NCBI RefSeq assembly: GCF_008364685.1
Contig: NZ_VTTL01000015.1
Coordinates: forward strand, 29,862 to 93,861
Direction of reading: 5' to 3'
DNA from: Xanthobacter oligotrophicus
GTDB lineage: Bacteria > Pseudomonadota > Alphaproteobacteria > Rhizobiales > Xanthobacteraceae
Length of the DNA stretch: 64,000 nucleotides
The position numbers and the translations under genes were made by a program. This document shows, piece by piece, positions 17,838-26,539 of this stretch (its first letter is position 1; every line of letters starts with the position of its first letter). A model generated the notes under the pieces. The model did no database searches, was not told where the DNA came from, and saw only the letters and a program-made list of their open reading frames with translations.

Positions 17838-17990
17838 ATGGCTGAACACGCCACGACCGAATACGCCATTGCGGACGGTAACGACTACGCTGAGCACGAG
17901 AGCACCTATGTGCTCTTCACCGCCCTGACCAAATGGGGCGCGATCGCTGTCGCCGTCCTCCTCACCCTCATGTGGATCTTCCTCCTCTGA
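17838..17990 (+). CDS. aa3-type cytochrome c oxidase subunit IV
   Basis: 50-aa protein, MAEHATTEYAIADGNDY followed by a short amphipathic stretch and one C-terminal transmembrane helix (AIAVAVLLTLMWIFLL). This matches the bacterial aa3 oxidase subunit IV family (COX4_pro_2), a single-helix accessory subunit of the terminal oxidase. GGGGAAAAG just before the ATG is a good ribosome site. It lies 35 nt upstream of pntAA on the same strand, an arrangement common in alphaproteobacteria. Confidence 0.88.
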   Translation: MAEHATTEYAIADGNDYAEHESTYVLFTALTKWGAIAVAVLLTLMWIFLL

Positions 17991-18025
17991 CCCCCTGACG
18001 GGTTGGAGCACCGGAGACATTTCTG

Positions 18026-19174
18026 ATGAAAATCGCTGTCCCCGCCGAGGTTGATCTCGGCGAGCCGCGGGTCGCTGCGACCCCGGATACGGTGAAGCGT
18101 CTGGTCGCGCTCGGCGCCAGCGTGGCGGTCGAGACGGGCGCGGGCCTCAAGTCGGGCATTCTGGATGCCGACTTCGAAGCCGCCGGCGCCACCATCGCGC
18201 CCACCGCCGCCGATGCCCTGTACGGCGCTGAAGTGGTACTGAAAGTCCGCCGTCCGACGGAAGCCGAACTTTCGTCGTACAAGCCCGGCGCGCTGCTGCT
18301 GGCCATCGTCGATCCCTATGGCAACGACGAGGCCCTGGCCACGCTGGCGCGCTACAACGTCAACGCCTTCGCCATGGAGCTGATGCCCCGCATCACCCGC
18401 GCGCAGGTGATGGACGTTCTGTCCTCCCAGGCGAATCTCGCCGGCTATCGCGCCGTCATCGACGCCGCGGCCGAGTTCAACCGCGCCCTGCCGCAGATGA
18501 TGACCGCCGCCGGCACCGTGCCCGCCGCGCGCGTCTTCGTCATGGGCGCCGGCGTGGCGGGCCTCCAGGCCATCGCCACCGCGCGCCGCCTCGGCGCCAT
18601 CGTGACCGCCACCGACGTGCGCCCCGCCGCCAAGGAACAGGTCGCCTCGCTGGGCGCCAAGTTCGTCGCGGTGGAGGACGATGAGTTCAAGCAGGCGGAA
18701 ACCGCCGCCGGCTACGCCAAGCCCATGTCGGCCGAGTACCAGGCCAAGCAGGCGGCCCTCGTCGCCGAGCACGTCAAGAAGCAGGACATCGTCATCACCA
18801 CCGCCCTGATCCCCGGCCGGCCCGCGCCGCGCCTGATCACGGCCCAGATGGTGGCCTCCATGAAGCCCGGCTCGGTCATCGTCGACCTGGCGGTGGAGCG
18901 CGGCGGCAACGTGGAAGGCGCCGTGCCCGGCCAGGTGGCGTGGGTCGGCAACGTCAAGATCGTCGGCCACCTCAACGTGCCCGGACGCATCGCGGCGTCG
19001 TCCTCGCCGCTCTACGCCAAGAACCTCTTCAACTTCTTCGAGACGATGGTGGACAAGGCGACCAAGTCCCTCGCCGTGAAGTGGGACGACGAGTTGGTCA
19101 AGGCCACCCTCCTCACCCGCGACGGCGCCGTCGTGCATCCTAACTTCGCACCCAAGATCGAGGGAGCGGCCTGA
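18026..19174 (+). CDS. pntAA: NAD(P) transhydrogenase subunit alpha part 1
   Basis: 382 aa, the NAD(H)-binding domain I of proton-translocating transhydrogenase, which transfers hydride from NADH to NADP+ using the proton-motive force. The Rossmann motif GAGVAGLQA and [14 protein letters not shown] are at about residues 172-205, and the domain ends [12 protein letters not shown] with LITAQMV, as in the alanine dehydrogenase-like fold. Splitting alpha into two genes is usual in alphaproteobacteria. The stop TGA overlaps the pntAB ATG by one base. Confidence 0.96.
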   Translation: MKIAVPAEVDLGEPRVAATPDTVKRLVALGASVAVETGAGLKSGILDADFEAAGATIAPTAADALYGAEVVLKVRRPTEAELSSYKPGALLLAIVDPYGNDEALATLARYNVNAFAMELMPRITRAQVMDVLSSQANLAGYRAVIDAAAEFNRALPQMMTAAGTVPAARVFVMGAGVAGLQAIATARRLGAIVTATDVRPAAKEQVASLGAKFVAVEDDEFKQAETAAGYAKPMSAEYQAKQAALVAEHVKKQDIVITTALIPGRPAPRLITAQMVASMKPGSVIVDLAVERGGNVEGAVPGQVAWVGNVKIVGHLNVPGRIAASSSPLYAKNLFNFFETMVDKATKSLAVKWDDELVKATLLTRDGAVVHPNFAPKIEGAA

Positions 19175-19629
19175 TGAATCCCGCCTCAGCCCAGACCGCG
19201 ACGGACGCCGCCTCCCAGGCCCGCGCCGCTGCAGAGATCGCGCGCCAGGCGGCGGAAGCTGCCCAGCTCTACGCCGACCAGGCCGGCGCCGCCCTCGGCG
19301 CGGTGGCCCACGGCGCGACCGGAGGGGCCATCGACCCCTTCGTGTTCCGCCTCTCCATCTTCGTGCTCGCGGTGTTCGTGGGCTATTACGTGGTGTGGTC
19401 GGTGACCCCGGCGCTGCACACCCCGCTCATGAGCGTCACCAACGCCATCTCCTCGGTGATCGTGGTGGGCGCGCTGCTGGCGGTGGGCGTCACCACGGTT
19501 GGCGATTCAAGCCATGCCTGGGGCGCGCGCATCTTCGGCTTCGTCGCGCTCGTCTTCGCCTCGGTGAACATCTTCGGCGGGTTCCTCGTGACCAGCCGCA
19601 TGCTCGCCATGTACTCCAAGAAGAAGTGA
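19174..19629 (+). CDS. pntAB: NAD(P) transhydrogenase subunit alpha part 2
   Basis: 151 aa, the first half of the membrane domain II. An Ala/Gln-rich amphipathic N-terminal helix (residues 10-45) precedes about three to four transmembrane helices ([56 protein letters not shown]). With PntB it forms the proton channel. Translationally coupled to pntAA by a TGATG junction; pntB follows after 10 nt. Confidence 0.95.
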   Translation: MNPASAQTATDAASQARAAAEIARQAAEAAQLYADQAGAALGAVAHGATGGAIDPFVFRLSIFVLAVFVGYYVVWSVTPALHTPLMSVTNAISSVIVVGALLAVGVTTVGDSSHAWGARIFGFVALVFASVNIFGGFLVTSRMLAMYSKKK

Positions 19630-19639
19630 GGCGGAGCAC

Positions 19640-21046
19640 ATGAACGCGAATTTCGCTGCCCTGCTCTACCTGGTCGCAGGCATTCTCTTCGTCCTGGCCC
19701 TGCGTGGCCTCAGCCATCCCACCACCTCGCGGCAGGGCAACCTGTACGGCATGGTGGGCATGGGCATCGCCGTCCTCACCACGCTGGCGCTCTCGCCGCC
19801 GTCGGACCTCATCGGCTGGGTGCTGGTGCTGGCCGGCATCGGCATCGGCGGCGGTGTCGGCGCGGTGGTGGCCAAGCGCATCGCCATGACCCAGATGCCG
19901 CAGCTGGTCGCCGCCTTCCACTCGCTGGTGGGCATGGCCGCGGTGCTGGTGGCGGCTGCCGCCCTCTACGCGCCGCGCGCCTTCGGCATCGGCGATCCGG
20001 GGCACCTCCACGGCGCCAGCCTGGTGGAGATGTCGCTGGGCGTCGCCATCGGCGCCATCACCTTCACTGGCTCCATCATCGCCTTCGCCAAGCTCAACGG
20101 CAACATGAGCGGCAAGCCGATCATGCTGCCGTCGCGCCACTTCATCAACGCCGGCCTCGGCATCCTGCTGCTGGTCCTGATCATCGCCTTCGTGCTCACC
20201 GGCTCGATCACGCTGTTCTGGATCATCACTGTGGTCTCGCTCATCCTCGGCGGGCTGCTCATCATCCCCATCGGCGGAGCGGACATGCCCGTCGTGGTGT
20301 CGATGCTGAACTCCTACTCGGGCTGGGCGGCGGCGGGCATCGGCTTCACCCTGGGCAACACCGCGCTGATCATCACCGGCGCGCTGGTGGGCTCCTCGGG
20401 CGCCATCCTGTCCTACATCATGTGCAAGGGCATGAACCGCTCCTTCATCTCCGTCATCCTCGGCGGCTTCGGCGGTGACGCCGCGGCGGCCGGCGGCGGC
20501 GCCCAGGTGGAAGCCCGCCCGGTGAAGAAGGGCTCGGCGGACGATGCGGCCTACATCATGAAGAACGCCGAGAAGGTCATCATCGTGCCGGGCTACGGCA
20601 TGGCGGTGGCCCAGGCCCAGCACGCCCTGCGCGAAATGGCGGACATGCTGAAGGAGGAAGGCGTCGAGGTGAAGTACGCCATCCATCCGGTGGCGGGCCG
20701 CATGCCGGGCCACATGAACGTGCTGCTGGCCGAGGCCCAGGTGCCCTACGACGAGGTGTTCGAGCTGGAGGACATCAACTCCGAGTTCGCCCAGGCCGAC
20801 GTGGCCTTCGTCATCGGCGCCAACGACGTGACCAACCCGGCGGCCAAGACCGATCCGCAGTCGCCCATCTTCGGCATGCCGATCCTGGACGTGGAGAAGG
20901 CGAAGACCGTCCTCTTCATCAAGCGCGGCATGGCGGCGGGCTATGCCGGCGTGGAGAACGAGCTGTTCTTCAAGGACAATACCATGATGCTCTTCGGCGA
21001 CGCCAAGAAGGTGACCGAAGAGGTGGTCAAGGCCTTCGGCCACTGA
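19640..21046 (+). CDS. pntB: NAD(P) transhydrogenase subunit beta
   Basis: 468 aa. Residues 1-270 are the remaining membrane helices of domain II, with the HSLVGMAAVLVAAA and NSYSGWAAAGIGF segments; residues about 290-468 are the NADP(H)-binding domain III with PGYGMAVAQAQHAL, HPVAGRMPGHMNVLLAEA and VIGANDVTNPAA. Last gene of the subunit IV-pntAA-pntAB-pntB operon and followed by a strong terminator. Confidence 0.97.
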   Translation: MNANFAALLYLVAGILFVLALRGLSHPTTSRQGNLYGMVGMGIAVLTTLALSPPSDLIGWVLVLAGIGIGGGVGAVVAKRIAMTQMPQLVAAFHSLVGMAAVLVAAAALYAPRAFGIGDPGHLHGASLVEMSLGVAIGAITFTGSIIAFAKLNGNMSGKPIMLPSRHFINAGLGILLLVLIIAFVLTGSITLFWIITVVSLILGGLLIIPIGGADMPVVVSMLNSYSGWAAAGIGFTLGNTALIITGALVGSSGAILSYIMCKGMNRSFISVILGGFGGDAAAAGGGAQVEARPVKKGSADDAAYIMKNAEKVIIVPGYGMAVAQAQHALREMADMLKEEGVEVKYAIHPVAGRMPGHMNVLLAEAQVPYDEVFELEDINSEFAQADVAFVIGANDVTNPAAKTDPQSPIFGMPILDVEKAKTVLFIKRGMAAGYAGVENELFFKDNTMMLFGDAKKVTEEVVKAFGH

Positions 21047-21077
21047 CCTGAGGCCTTGCGGGCCGTAATCCTCGAAC

Positions 21078-21109
21078 GAGCCGCGCGGCGTGAGCCGGGC
21101 GGCTCTTTT
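21078..21109 (+). terminator. Terminator of the pnt operon
   Basis: Hairpin with 12-nt arms GAGCCGCGCGGC and GCCGGGCGGCTC (one mismatch), loop GTGA, then TTTT; 31 nt after the pntB stop. Confidence 0.9.
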
Positions 21110-21230
21110 CATTTGTACACATGTGGTGCCTTCCCCAGCTTGACTGCCAACGGCTTCTTCAGCAGAACGAATCCCGGTCGCGGCTCGGCTCCACGAGATC
21201 GAGCGCGTTCTGCCGGCAGGGATTGGCGCG

Positions 21231-22649
21231 ATGACACGTTGGACCCACGGGCTCGTCAACCGCCTCGTCCTGTTGTGTGATGTCGCCATGGCGGCGTTGG
21301 CCGCCATCATCGCGCACGGGCGCTGGGATTTCCTGTCCTGGAGCCAGATGGCCATCCTCTGGGCCATCGGCGTCTTCGCCTTCGTCCAGATCCTGCAGAC
21401 CGGCCGCGCCTATCGGGTCGAGCATTATACGCGCCCGCTGCGCCAGCTCGGTCACCTCGCGGTGGCCGGGGTGCCGGCCGGCGCGCTGCTGGCGATCTGC
21501 TACTACGCCATCATCCCCATCGGCTCGACCAACCTCGTTGCGCTGCTCGGCTGGGGCATCCTCACCGCGGTGACGCTGATCTTCGGCCGCTTCGTGCTGG
21601 TGCGTACGGGCGTGGCGCTGGTGAAGACCCGCGGGGTGCTGCGGCGCAATGCGGTGATCATCGGGGATCCGGCCCGGGCCCGCGACCTCGTGCGCCGCTA
21701 CCGCGAGGAGGAGGGCGCGAACGGCCTCATCACCTTTGTAGGCATGTTCGACGAGGGGCACCTTCCGGGCGAGATGGCCCCGCCGCCGCCCGCGCCCGAG
21801 GGCGTTCCCCTGATGGGCGGGCTGGCCGAGCTGCTGGAATATGTGAAGCACAATCCGGTGGACATCGTGGTCGTCACCAAGAGCTGGGACGATCCCGCAT
21901 CCATCAGCACCATTGCCAACCAGATGTACCAGATCGCCGCCGACGTCATCGTCGAGCTGGATCCCGAGCGCTTCATGCTCAACGACGCCCGGCTCACGCG
22001 CATCGCCGGCGAGCCCGCGCTCCAGGTGCAGCAGCAGCCGCTCAAGGGCTCGCTCGGGCTGTTGAAGGGCGTCGAGGACTACGTGGTGGCCACCATCGGC
22101 CTCATCCTCACCGCCCCCATCCTGCTGGTCGCCGCCGCCGCCATCAAGCTGGATTCCCCCGGGCCCATCCTGTTCCGCCAGCCGCGCGTGGGCCTCAACA
22201 ACCGCGTCTTCTCCTGCTTCAAGCTGCGGACCATGCGGGTCGATCTGTCGGACGACGGCTCCAGGGGCACCTCCAAGGACGATCCGCGCATCACCCGCAT
22301 CGGCGCCTTCCTGCGCTCCACCTCCATCGACGAGCTGCCCCAGCTGATCAATGTACTCCGGGGCGAGATGTCGGTGGTGGGGCCGCGGCCCCATGTGCCC
22401 AACATGCAGGTCGCCACCAACGTGCGCTACGAGGCGATCCGCCAATATGTGGCGCGCTACCGGATGAAGCCCGGCATCACCGGCTGGGCCCAGATCAACG
22501 GAATGCGCGGCGGCATCAACACCCTCGAAAAGGCCGAGCGGGGCGTGGAGCTCGACCTTTTCTACATCGAGCACTGGTCCATATGGTTCGACATCAGAAT
22601 CATGCTGCTCACCATCACCAAGGGCATGGCCGGGCCGGCGGTCTTCTGA
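21231..22649 (+). CDS. Undecaprenyl-phosphate glucose-1-phosphate transferase (WcaJ/ExoY type)
   Basis: 472 aa. Five hydrophobic segments, four of them in residues 1-130, precede a CoA-binding-like domain (residues 140-245) and the C-terminal sugar transferase domain with one more helix (IGLILTAPILLVAAAAIKL), FKLRTMRVD, STSIDELPQLINVL, MSVVGPRPH and KPGITGWAQINGMRG. This is the polyisoprenyl-phosphate hexose-1-P transferase layout that primes exopolysaccharide repeat units on undecaprenyl phosphate. It is the first gene of the exopolysaccharide locus. Its 3' end overlaps the GH18 gene start by 67 nt. Glucose as the sugar is the common case, not proven here. Confidence 0.92.
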   Translation: MTRWTHGLVNRLVLLCDVAMAALAAIIAHGRWDFLSWSQMAILWAIGVFAFVQILQTGRAYRVEHYTRPLRQLGHLAVAGVPAGALLAICYYAIIPIGSTNLVALLGWGILTAVTLIFGRFVLVRTGVALVKTRGVLRRNAVIIGDPARARDLVRRYREEEGANGLITFVGMFDEGHLPGEMAPPPPAPEGVPLMGGLAELLEYVKHNPVDIVVVTKSWDDPASISTIANQMYQIAADVIVELDPERFMLNDARLTRIAGEPALQVQQQPLKGSLGLLKGVEDYVVATIGLILTAPILLVAAAAIKLDSPGPILFRQPRVGLNNRVFSCFKLRTMRVDLSDDGSRGTSKDDPRITRIGAFLRSTSIDELPQLINVLRGEMSVVGPRPHVPNMQVATNVRYEAIRQYVARYRMKPGITGWAQINGMRGGINTLEKAERGVELDLFYIEHWSIWFDIRIMLLTITKGMAGPAVF

Positions 22650-23632
22650 TCGTCCTGGTGGTTTTGGTCCTGGGACTGTCGCCCGGCCGTGCCGGCGCGG
22701 CGGAGGGAGAGCAACGCCCGTTCCTCGCCTATCTCGCCTCCTGGGCCGAAGTCGCGACGCAGGACCCGGCCAAGACCCTGCTGGCCCGGCTGCCCGGCGC
22801 CATCTCCCACGTGGCGCTGGGCTTCGTGAAGCCGGACCTCGCCTATGCCGGGGACCTCGACCTGTCGGGCACCGGCCTCGCCTTTCCCTTTTCCGGCGCC
22901 GTCCTGAAAGCGGCCATCGCCGCGCTGAAAGCTGATCACCCGGACACCAAGGTGCTGCTGGCGGTGGGCGGCTGGGGCTATTTCGGCTGGGATGCGCGGG
23001 ATTTCCGCGCGCTGGCGCAATTGGTGACGGATCTCGGCGCCGATGGCGTCGATCTCGACTATGAGACGGCGGATTCGGGCTGCGCCCGCACGCCGGACGG
23101 TCGCATCGCCTGCGCCGACGATGCCCGCGCCATCGCGGTGCTGGCCGATCTTCGGGCGGTGCTGCCCCGGCCCCATGTGGTGAGCCTCGCCGGCTGGAGC
23201 GTCGGCGCCTATGGCGAGGGCGCTTTCGCTGCCTCGCAGCCGCGCTACGGCCCCTATGTGGGCATGATGCGGGCGCTGCTGAAGTCGGAGGCGGCGCGGG
23301 GGCTCGATCTGGTCTCGGTCATGTCCTACGACGCCGGGCCCGCCTACCAGCCGCTTGAAGCTTTCCGCGCCTATCGCAGCCTGTGGCCGGGGCCGCTGGC
23401 GCTGGGGATCCAGGTCATGCCCTCGGATGCCGGCGGGCCGCGCTTCACCGTGGCGCGGACGGTGAACCTGCTTCAGGACGTCCTGTCCGATCCGAAGGCG
23501 GGCGCCATGCTCTACGGCCTCGGCCTGGTGCCGCCCGGCCCAACGGGGCCGGACAATCCCGACTATCGCAGCCTCACGCGCGCCATCTGCGTCAGCCTCG
23601 GCCTTGCCGGGTGCGACGCGCCGGTGCCCTGA
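22583..23632 (+). CDS. Secreted glycoside hydrolase family 18 protein
   Basis: 349 aa. An N-terminal His-rich lead (MVRHQNHAAHHHQGHG) is followed by a hydrophobic segment LLIVLVVLVLGLSPGRAGA, read as a signal peptide. The GH18 catalytic signature DGVDLDYE, ending with the acid/base Glu, is at about residues 153-160, and VLLAVGGWGYFGW matches the preceding SxGG strand. Typical substrates are chitin or other N-acetylglucosamine polymers. The position inside the exopolysaccharide locus suggests trimming of that polymer. The ATG at 22583 lies within the previous gene; a GTG at the hydrophobic core is the only alternative and would remove the charged n-region. Confidence 0.85.
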   Translation: MVRHQNHAAHHHQGHGRAGGLLIVLVVLVLGLSPGRAGAAEGEQRPFLAYLASWAEVATQDPAKTLLARLPGAISHVALGFVKPDLAYAGDLDLSGTGLAFPFSGAVLKAAIAALKADHPDTKVLLAVGGWGYFGWDARDFRALAQLVTDLGADGVDLDYETADSGCARTPDGRIACADDARAIAVLADLRAVLPRPHVVSLAGWSVGAYGEGAFAASQPRYGPYVGMMRALLKSEAARGLDLVSVMSYDAGPAYQPLEAFRAYRSLWPGPLALGIQVMPSDAGGPRFTVARTVNLLQDVLSDPKAGAMLYGLGLVPPGPTGPDNPDYRSLTRAICVSLGLAGCDAPVP

Positions 23633-23644
23633 GCGGGGCACTTT

Positions 23645-23738
23645 GTGCCAATGGCTCACGGGCCATTGGCCGAGCCCGCGCGGCATCTGAGCGTTACCCA
23701 CTTGGCATCGGTCGGAGACAAAAGGCCGATGGTATTAA
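23645..23738 (+). repeat. Dispersed two-hairpin element, copy C
   Basis: About 94 bp between two convergent genes. The first hairpin is shortened (CCAATGGC/GCCATTGG around 6 nt). The central GAGCCCGCGCGGCATCTGAG and the second stem from GGCATCGGTC to GGCCGATGG match the other copies. The end GGTATTAA supplies, on the minus strand, the TAA stop (23735-23737) of the HAD phosphatase gene. Confidence 0.85.
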
Positions 23739-24322
23739 ACCCGCGCGGAGCGCAGGCCGCGGGCGAAGGCGAGGAGATCGCCGCCGGGAAACAGATGGCC
23801 GGCGATGCCCGCCGCCGCCGCCGCTGCCATGTCGGAGGGCTGGTCGCCGATGAGCAGGCTGCGGTCGCGCGCCACCGGCCAGTGGTCCATGAGGTCGAGG
23901 ATCATGCCCGGCGCCGGCTTGCGCCAGGGATGGACCGCGCGATAGGCCGGCACCGCCGCGTCCGGATGGAACGGGCAATAGCGCCAGTCGTCCACATGGG
24001 CGCCGACGGCCGCAAGCTCGCCCGCCATCCAGCCATGCAGGGCCGCGACCTCCGCTTCCCCATAATAGCCCCGGGCGACGCCCGACTGGTTGGTCACCAC
24101 GAAGACGAGGTGGCCGAGCGTATTGAAGTGCCGCACCGCCTCGCGGGCCCCGTCCACCCAGCGGAAGTCCTTAGGGGCGTGGACATAGCCGGTATCCACG
24201 TTGAGGACGCCGTCCCGGTCGAAAAACACCGCCGGGCGGGGCGCGCGTGGGGCGTTCAATGCAACTTCTCCTGCGCTGTCGGGCGCGACCATAGAAAAAG
24301 CTGTCCTCTCCCGCCAGCCCAT
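23735..24322 (-). CDS. HAD-IIIA phosphatase, GmhB-like (heptose bisphosphatase family)
   Basis: 195 aa (or 185 from the ATG at 24292, which also has a GGGAGAGGA site). HAD motif I FFDRDGVLN (Asp35 and Asp37), motif II VVTNQSGVARG, motif III Lys in WRKPAPGM and motif IV LIGDQPSDM are all present. GmhB removes the 7-phosphate of heptose 1,7-bisphosphate for LPS or glycan precursors. The zinc-binding CxHx(n)CxC of E. coli GmhB is only half kept: CPFH is present but the CxC is HPW, so it is a variant subfamily. The stop codon comes from repeat copy C. Confidence 0.82.
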   Translation of the reverse strand: MGWRERTAFSMVAPDSAGEVALNAPRAPRPAVFFDRDGVLNVDTGYVHAPKDFRWVDGAREAVRHFNTLGHLVFVVTNQSGVARGYYGEAEVAALHGWMAGELAAVGAHVDDWRYCPFHPDAAVPAYRAVHPWRKPAPGMILDLMDHWPVARDRSLLIGDQPSDMAAAAAAGIAGHLFPGGDLLAFARGLRSARV

Positions 24323-24559
24323 CAGGGGAGGCTTCCTCCCGCCAGGCGATGACGGGCGCCGAAGCCCGACCCGCCCGGATCAAAACCGTGCGTTAAAGCG
24401 TCGCCGAAGCCGGGCCTGCCTGCCGTCGCGCGCCGGCCGAAATCAAGGCCGGCCCCTTGCCTGTGCCTCCATTGTCTTCCCTCCCGCCTCTGCTATGAGA
24501 GGTCGATAGAGTGGCGAGAACGCCTTCCGGCGCGGCGGGGCGGCATCCGCAGGGAGCGC

Positions 24560-25360
24560 ATGCTGAAATCCTTGAAGGCCATCCTCGAACGCCGCATGCC
24601 ACGGGTCTTCGCACTGCTGTGCCCGCTGGTGGATGCGCGCGCCGCCCATGACCCCGACAGCGAAGTCCGGCTTCTGCCGCTGCTGGTGGCGCCCGGCGAC
24701 ACCGTCTGCGACATCGGCGCCAACCGCGGGCTCTTCACCTACTGGCTGCTCAGGCACGGCGCGCGGGTGCTGGCCTTCGAGCCCAACCCCTCCCTCGTGC
24801 GCATCCTGAAGCTGCGGTTTCCCGGCGAGATCCGCTCCGGTGCGCTGACCCTGTTCGAGACCGCGTTGAGCGCCGACGCGGGCGCGGCGGTGCTGCACAT
24901 TCCGCGCGACCTGTCGCCGCTCGCCACCCTCGACGGCGACCTCGCGGCGGGTCCGACCGAGGACGTGCATGTCCCCATGGCGCGGCTCGATGCCTGCGTG
25001 ACGGCGGATGTGAGCTTCATCAAGCTCGACGTGGAGGGCCACGAGGTGAAGGTGCTCCAAGGCGCGCGGGGGCTCGTCGCGGCGAGCCGCCCCACATTCC
25101 TGATCGAGGCGGAGGAGCGCCACCGGCCCGGCGCCGTGGCGGCGGTCCGGCAGGTGCTGGACCCCTTCGGCTATCGCGGCTTCTTCCGGCTGGGGCAGAA
25201 GATGCGGCCCATCGCCGAGTTCGATCCGGCCGTTCACCAGTCGGTCGCGGCGCTGGAGCCGGACGGCACGCGCCCCCGCAAGGGCGCGCTTTACGTGAAC
25301 GATTTCTATTTCGCGGCGCGGCCCGACATCATCGCACGCCTGGAGCGCTGGCAGGGCTGA
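24560..25360 (+). CDS. FkbM family methyltransferase 1
   Basis: 266 aa SAM-dependent methyltransferase. Motif I VCDIGANRGLFTYWL is at about residues 49-63, the acidic end of strand 2 is VLAFEPNPSLV, and the FkbM signature FIKLDVEGHEVKVLQG lies at about residues 154-169. FkbM enzymes O-methylate sugars or polyketides; here a surface polysaccharide is the likely acceptor given the neighbours. It is the only plus-strand gene in this part of the locus and is convergent with the second FkbM gene, separated by repeat copy B. Confidence 0.88.
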   Translation: MLKSLKAILERRMPRVFALLCPLVDARAAHDPDSEVRLLPLLVAPGDTVCDIGANRGLFTYWLLRHGARVLAFEPNPSLVRILKLRFPGEIRSGALTLFETALSADAGAAVLHIPRDLSPLATLDGDLAAGPTEDVHVPMARLDACVTADVSFIKLDVEGHEVKVLQGARGLVAASRPTFLIEAEERHRPGAVAAVRQVLDPFGYRGFFRLGQKMRPIAEFDPAVHQSVAALEPDGTRPRKGALYVNDFYFAARPDIIARLERWQG

Positions 25361-25377
25361 GCCCCCCGCTCTCCAGC

Positions 25378-25484
25378 TTATACCAACGGCCCGTGAGCTT
25401 GACTCACGGGCCGTTGGCCAAGCCCGCGCGGCGCTTGAGCGAACCCACTTGGCATCGGTCAAGGACCGAGGCCGATGGTATTAA
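25378..25484 (+). repeat. Dispersed two-hairpin element, copy B
   Basis: 107 bp with inverted ends TTATACCAAC and GATGGTATTAA. Hairpin I has perfect 15-bp arms CCAACGGCCCGTGAG (25383-25397) and CTCACGGGCCGTTGG (25403-25417); hairpin II has arms around GGCATCGGT/ACCGAGGCC. The right end provides the TAA stop (25481-25483, minus strand) of FkbM gene 2. Confidence 0.92.
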
Positions 25485-26332
25485 GCGAGAGGCCGGCCCT
25501 GGGGGTGGAGCGCCACATAGTTCCCGAAACGGGTGGGGCGGGTTGCCAGCGGGGTCAGCGTGCCGTCGTCCTGGAGCTGGAAGAAGCCGTAGCCGAGCGC
25601 GCCGAGCGCCACCCAGGCCGCCGCCGGATCGCCGCCGTCCTTGAGCAGGGTGGGGCAGTTCATCTCGAAGATGACGGCAGGGTGGAACCGGCCCAGCGTC
25701 CCGGCGGCGCCCTTGATCACCCGGTCCTCCGCGCCCTCCACGTCGATCTTGAGGCAATCCACGCGGGACAGGCCGAGGTCGGCGGCGAGGCGGTCGAGGG
25801 TGGTGATCACCACTTCCTCGCTCTCGCTGCTGGTGCCGTCATTGATGAGGGAGAAGGCCTGCGGGTCATCGCCGAGGGGATTGTGGAACAGCACCGCCTT
25901 GCCCTCCGTGTCCGAGATGGCCTTGGGCACGATGGTGACGTTCCTGAAGCCGTTGAGGGCGAGGTTGTCGGCGAGCTGCCGGCCGGCGACGGCGCCCGGC
26001 TCGGCCGCCACCACCCGGCTGGCGAAACTGGCCGCCTTCAGGGTGAACAGGCCGATATTGGCGCCCACGTCCACGAACACGTCGCCGGGGCGCAGGAACT
26101 TCTCAAGGTAGCGCACCTCCGGCTCCACCTTGTCGCGCAGCAGGAACACGCTGGTGGTGGTGAAGCGCAGGTCCGCCGGCAGCTTCAAGCGGGCGCCGCC
26201 GGGGGTGATCTGCGCCACCGGGCTGCGGCCGAGGGCCACGTGGGCCGCGAGCGAGATGGCCCGGCCCGTGACAGTGAGCGGTGCCTCGCGGAAGGCCGGC
26301 TCGTTCACGAGCTTTTTCACGCGTCTCCACAT
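25481..26332 (-). CDS. FkbM family methyltransferase 2
   Basis: 283 aa. About 80 N-terminal residues precede SAM motif I VFVDVGANIGLFTLKA, then VVAAEPGAVAGRQL and the FkbM signature CLKIDVEGAEDRVIKG. It differs from FkbM 1 in length and in the N-terminus, so it is a separate family member, not a recent duplicate. Presumed to O-methylate a sugar of the exopolysaccharide. Last gene of a seven-gene minus-strand run from the flippase; its stop codon lies in repeat copy B. Confidence 0.88.
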   Translation of the reverse strand: MWRRVKKLVNEPAFREAPLTVTGRAISLAAHVALGRSPVAQITPGGARLKLPADLRFTTTSVFLLRDKVEPEVRYLEKFLRPGDVFVDVGANIGLFTLKAASFASRVVAAEPGAVAGRQLADNLALNGFRNVTIVPKAISDTEGKAVLFHNPLGDDPQAFSLINDGTSSESEEVVITTLDRLAADLGLSRVDCLKIDVEGAEDRVIKGAAGTLGRFHPAVIFEMNCPTLLKDGGDPAAAWVALGALGYGFFQLQDDGTLTPLATRPTRFGNYVALHPQGRPLA

Positions 26333-26467
26333 GTCACTGCCCCCTTGGCTTCATCATCGCACGGCCCGCATGGCGCGTGCTCCGGCCGGACGCCGGGAAT
26401 AGACAGCCCCGGCAACGCTTCGGCAAGCGCGTGCAACCGCTTTTTTGCGTACCTGTCGCCGTCGGAC

Positions 26468-26539
26468 TTTGGTTCAGCCCGCGCAGCGCTTGAGCGAAAC
26501 CCTCTCGGCTCCGGTCGAAGGCCGGGGCGGTTGGCATCA
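26468..26539 (+). repeat. Dispersed two-hairpin element, truncated copy E
   Basis: About 72 bp lacking the 5' hairpin. It keeps TTTGGTTCAGCCCGCGCAG, the CGCTTGAGCG core, CCCTCTCGGCTCCGGTC and a GGTTGGCATCA end. TCA at 26537-26539 is the TGA stop of the acyltransferase gene on the minus strand, at the same element position as in copies B and C. Confidence 0.8.

Noticed and set aside
23645..23738. Dispersed elements as ordinary intrinsic terminators
   Set aside because: The hairpins are strong but no T-run follows either stem; the whole 107-bp unit is conserved, not just a stem and tail.
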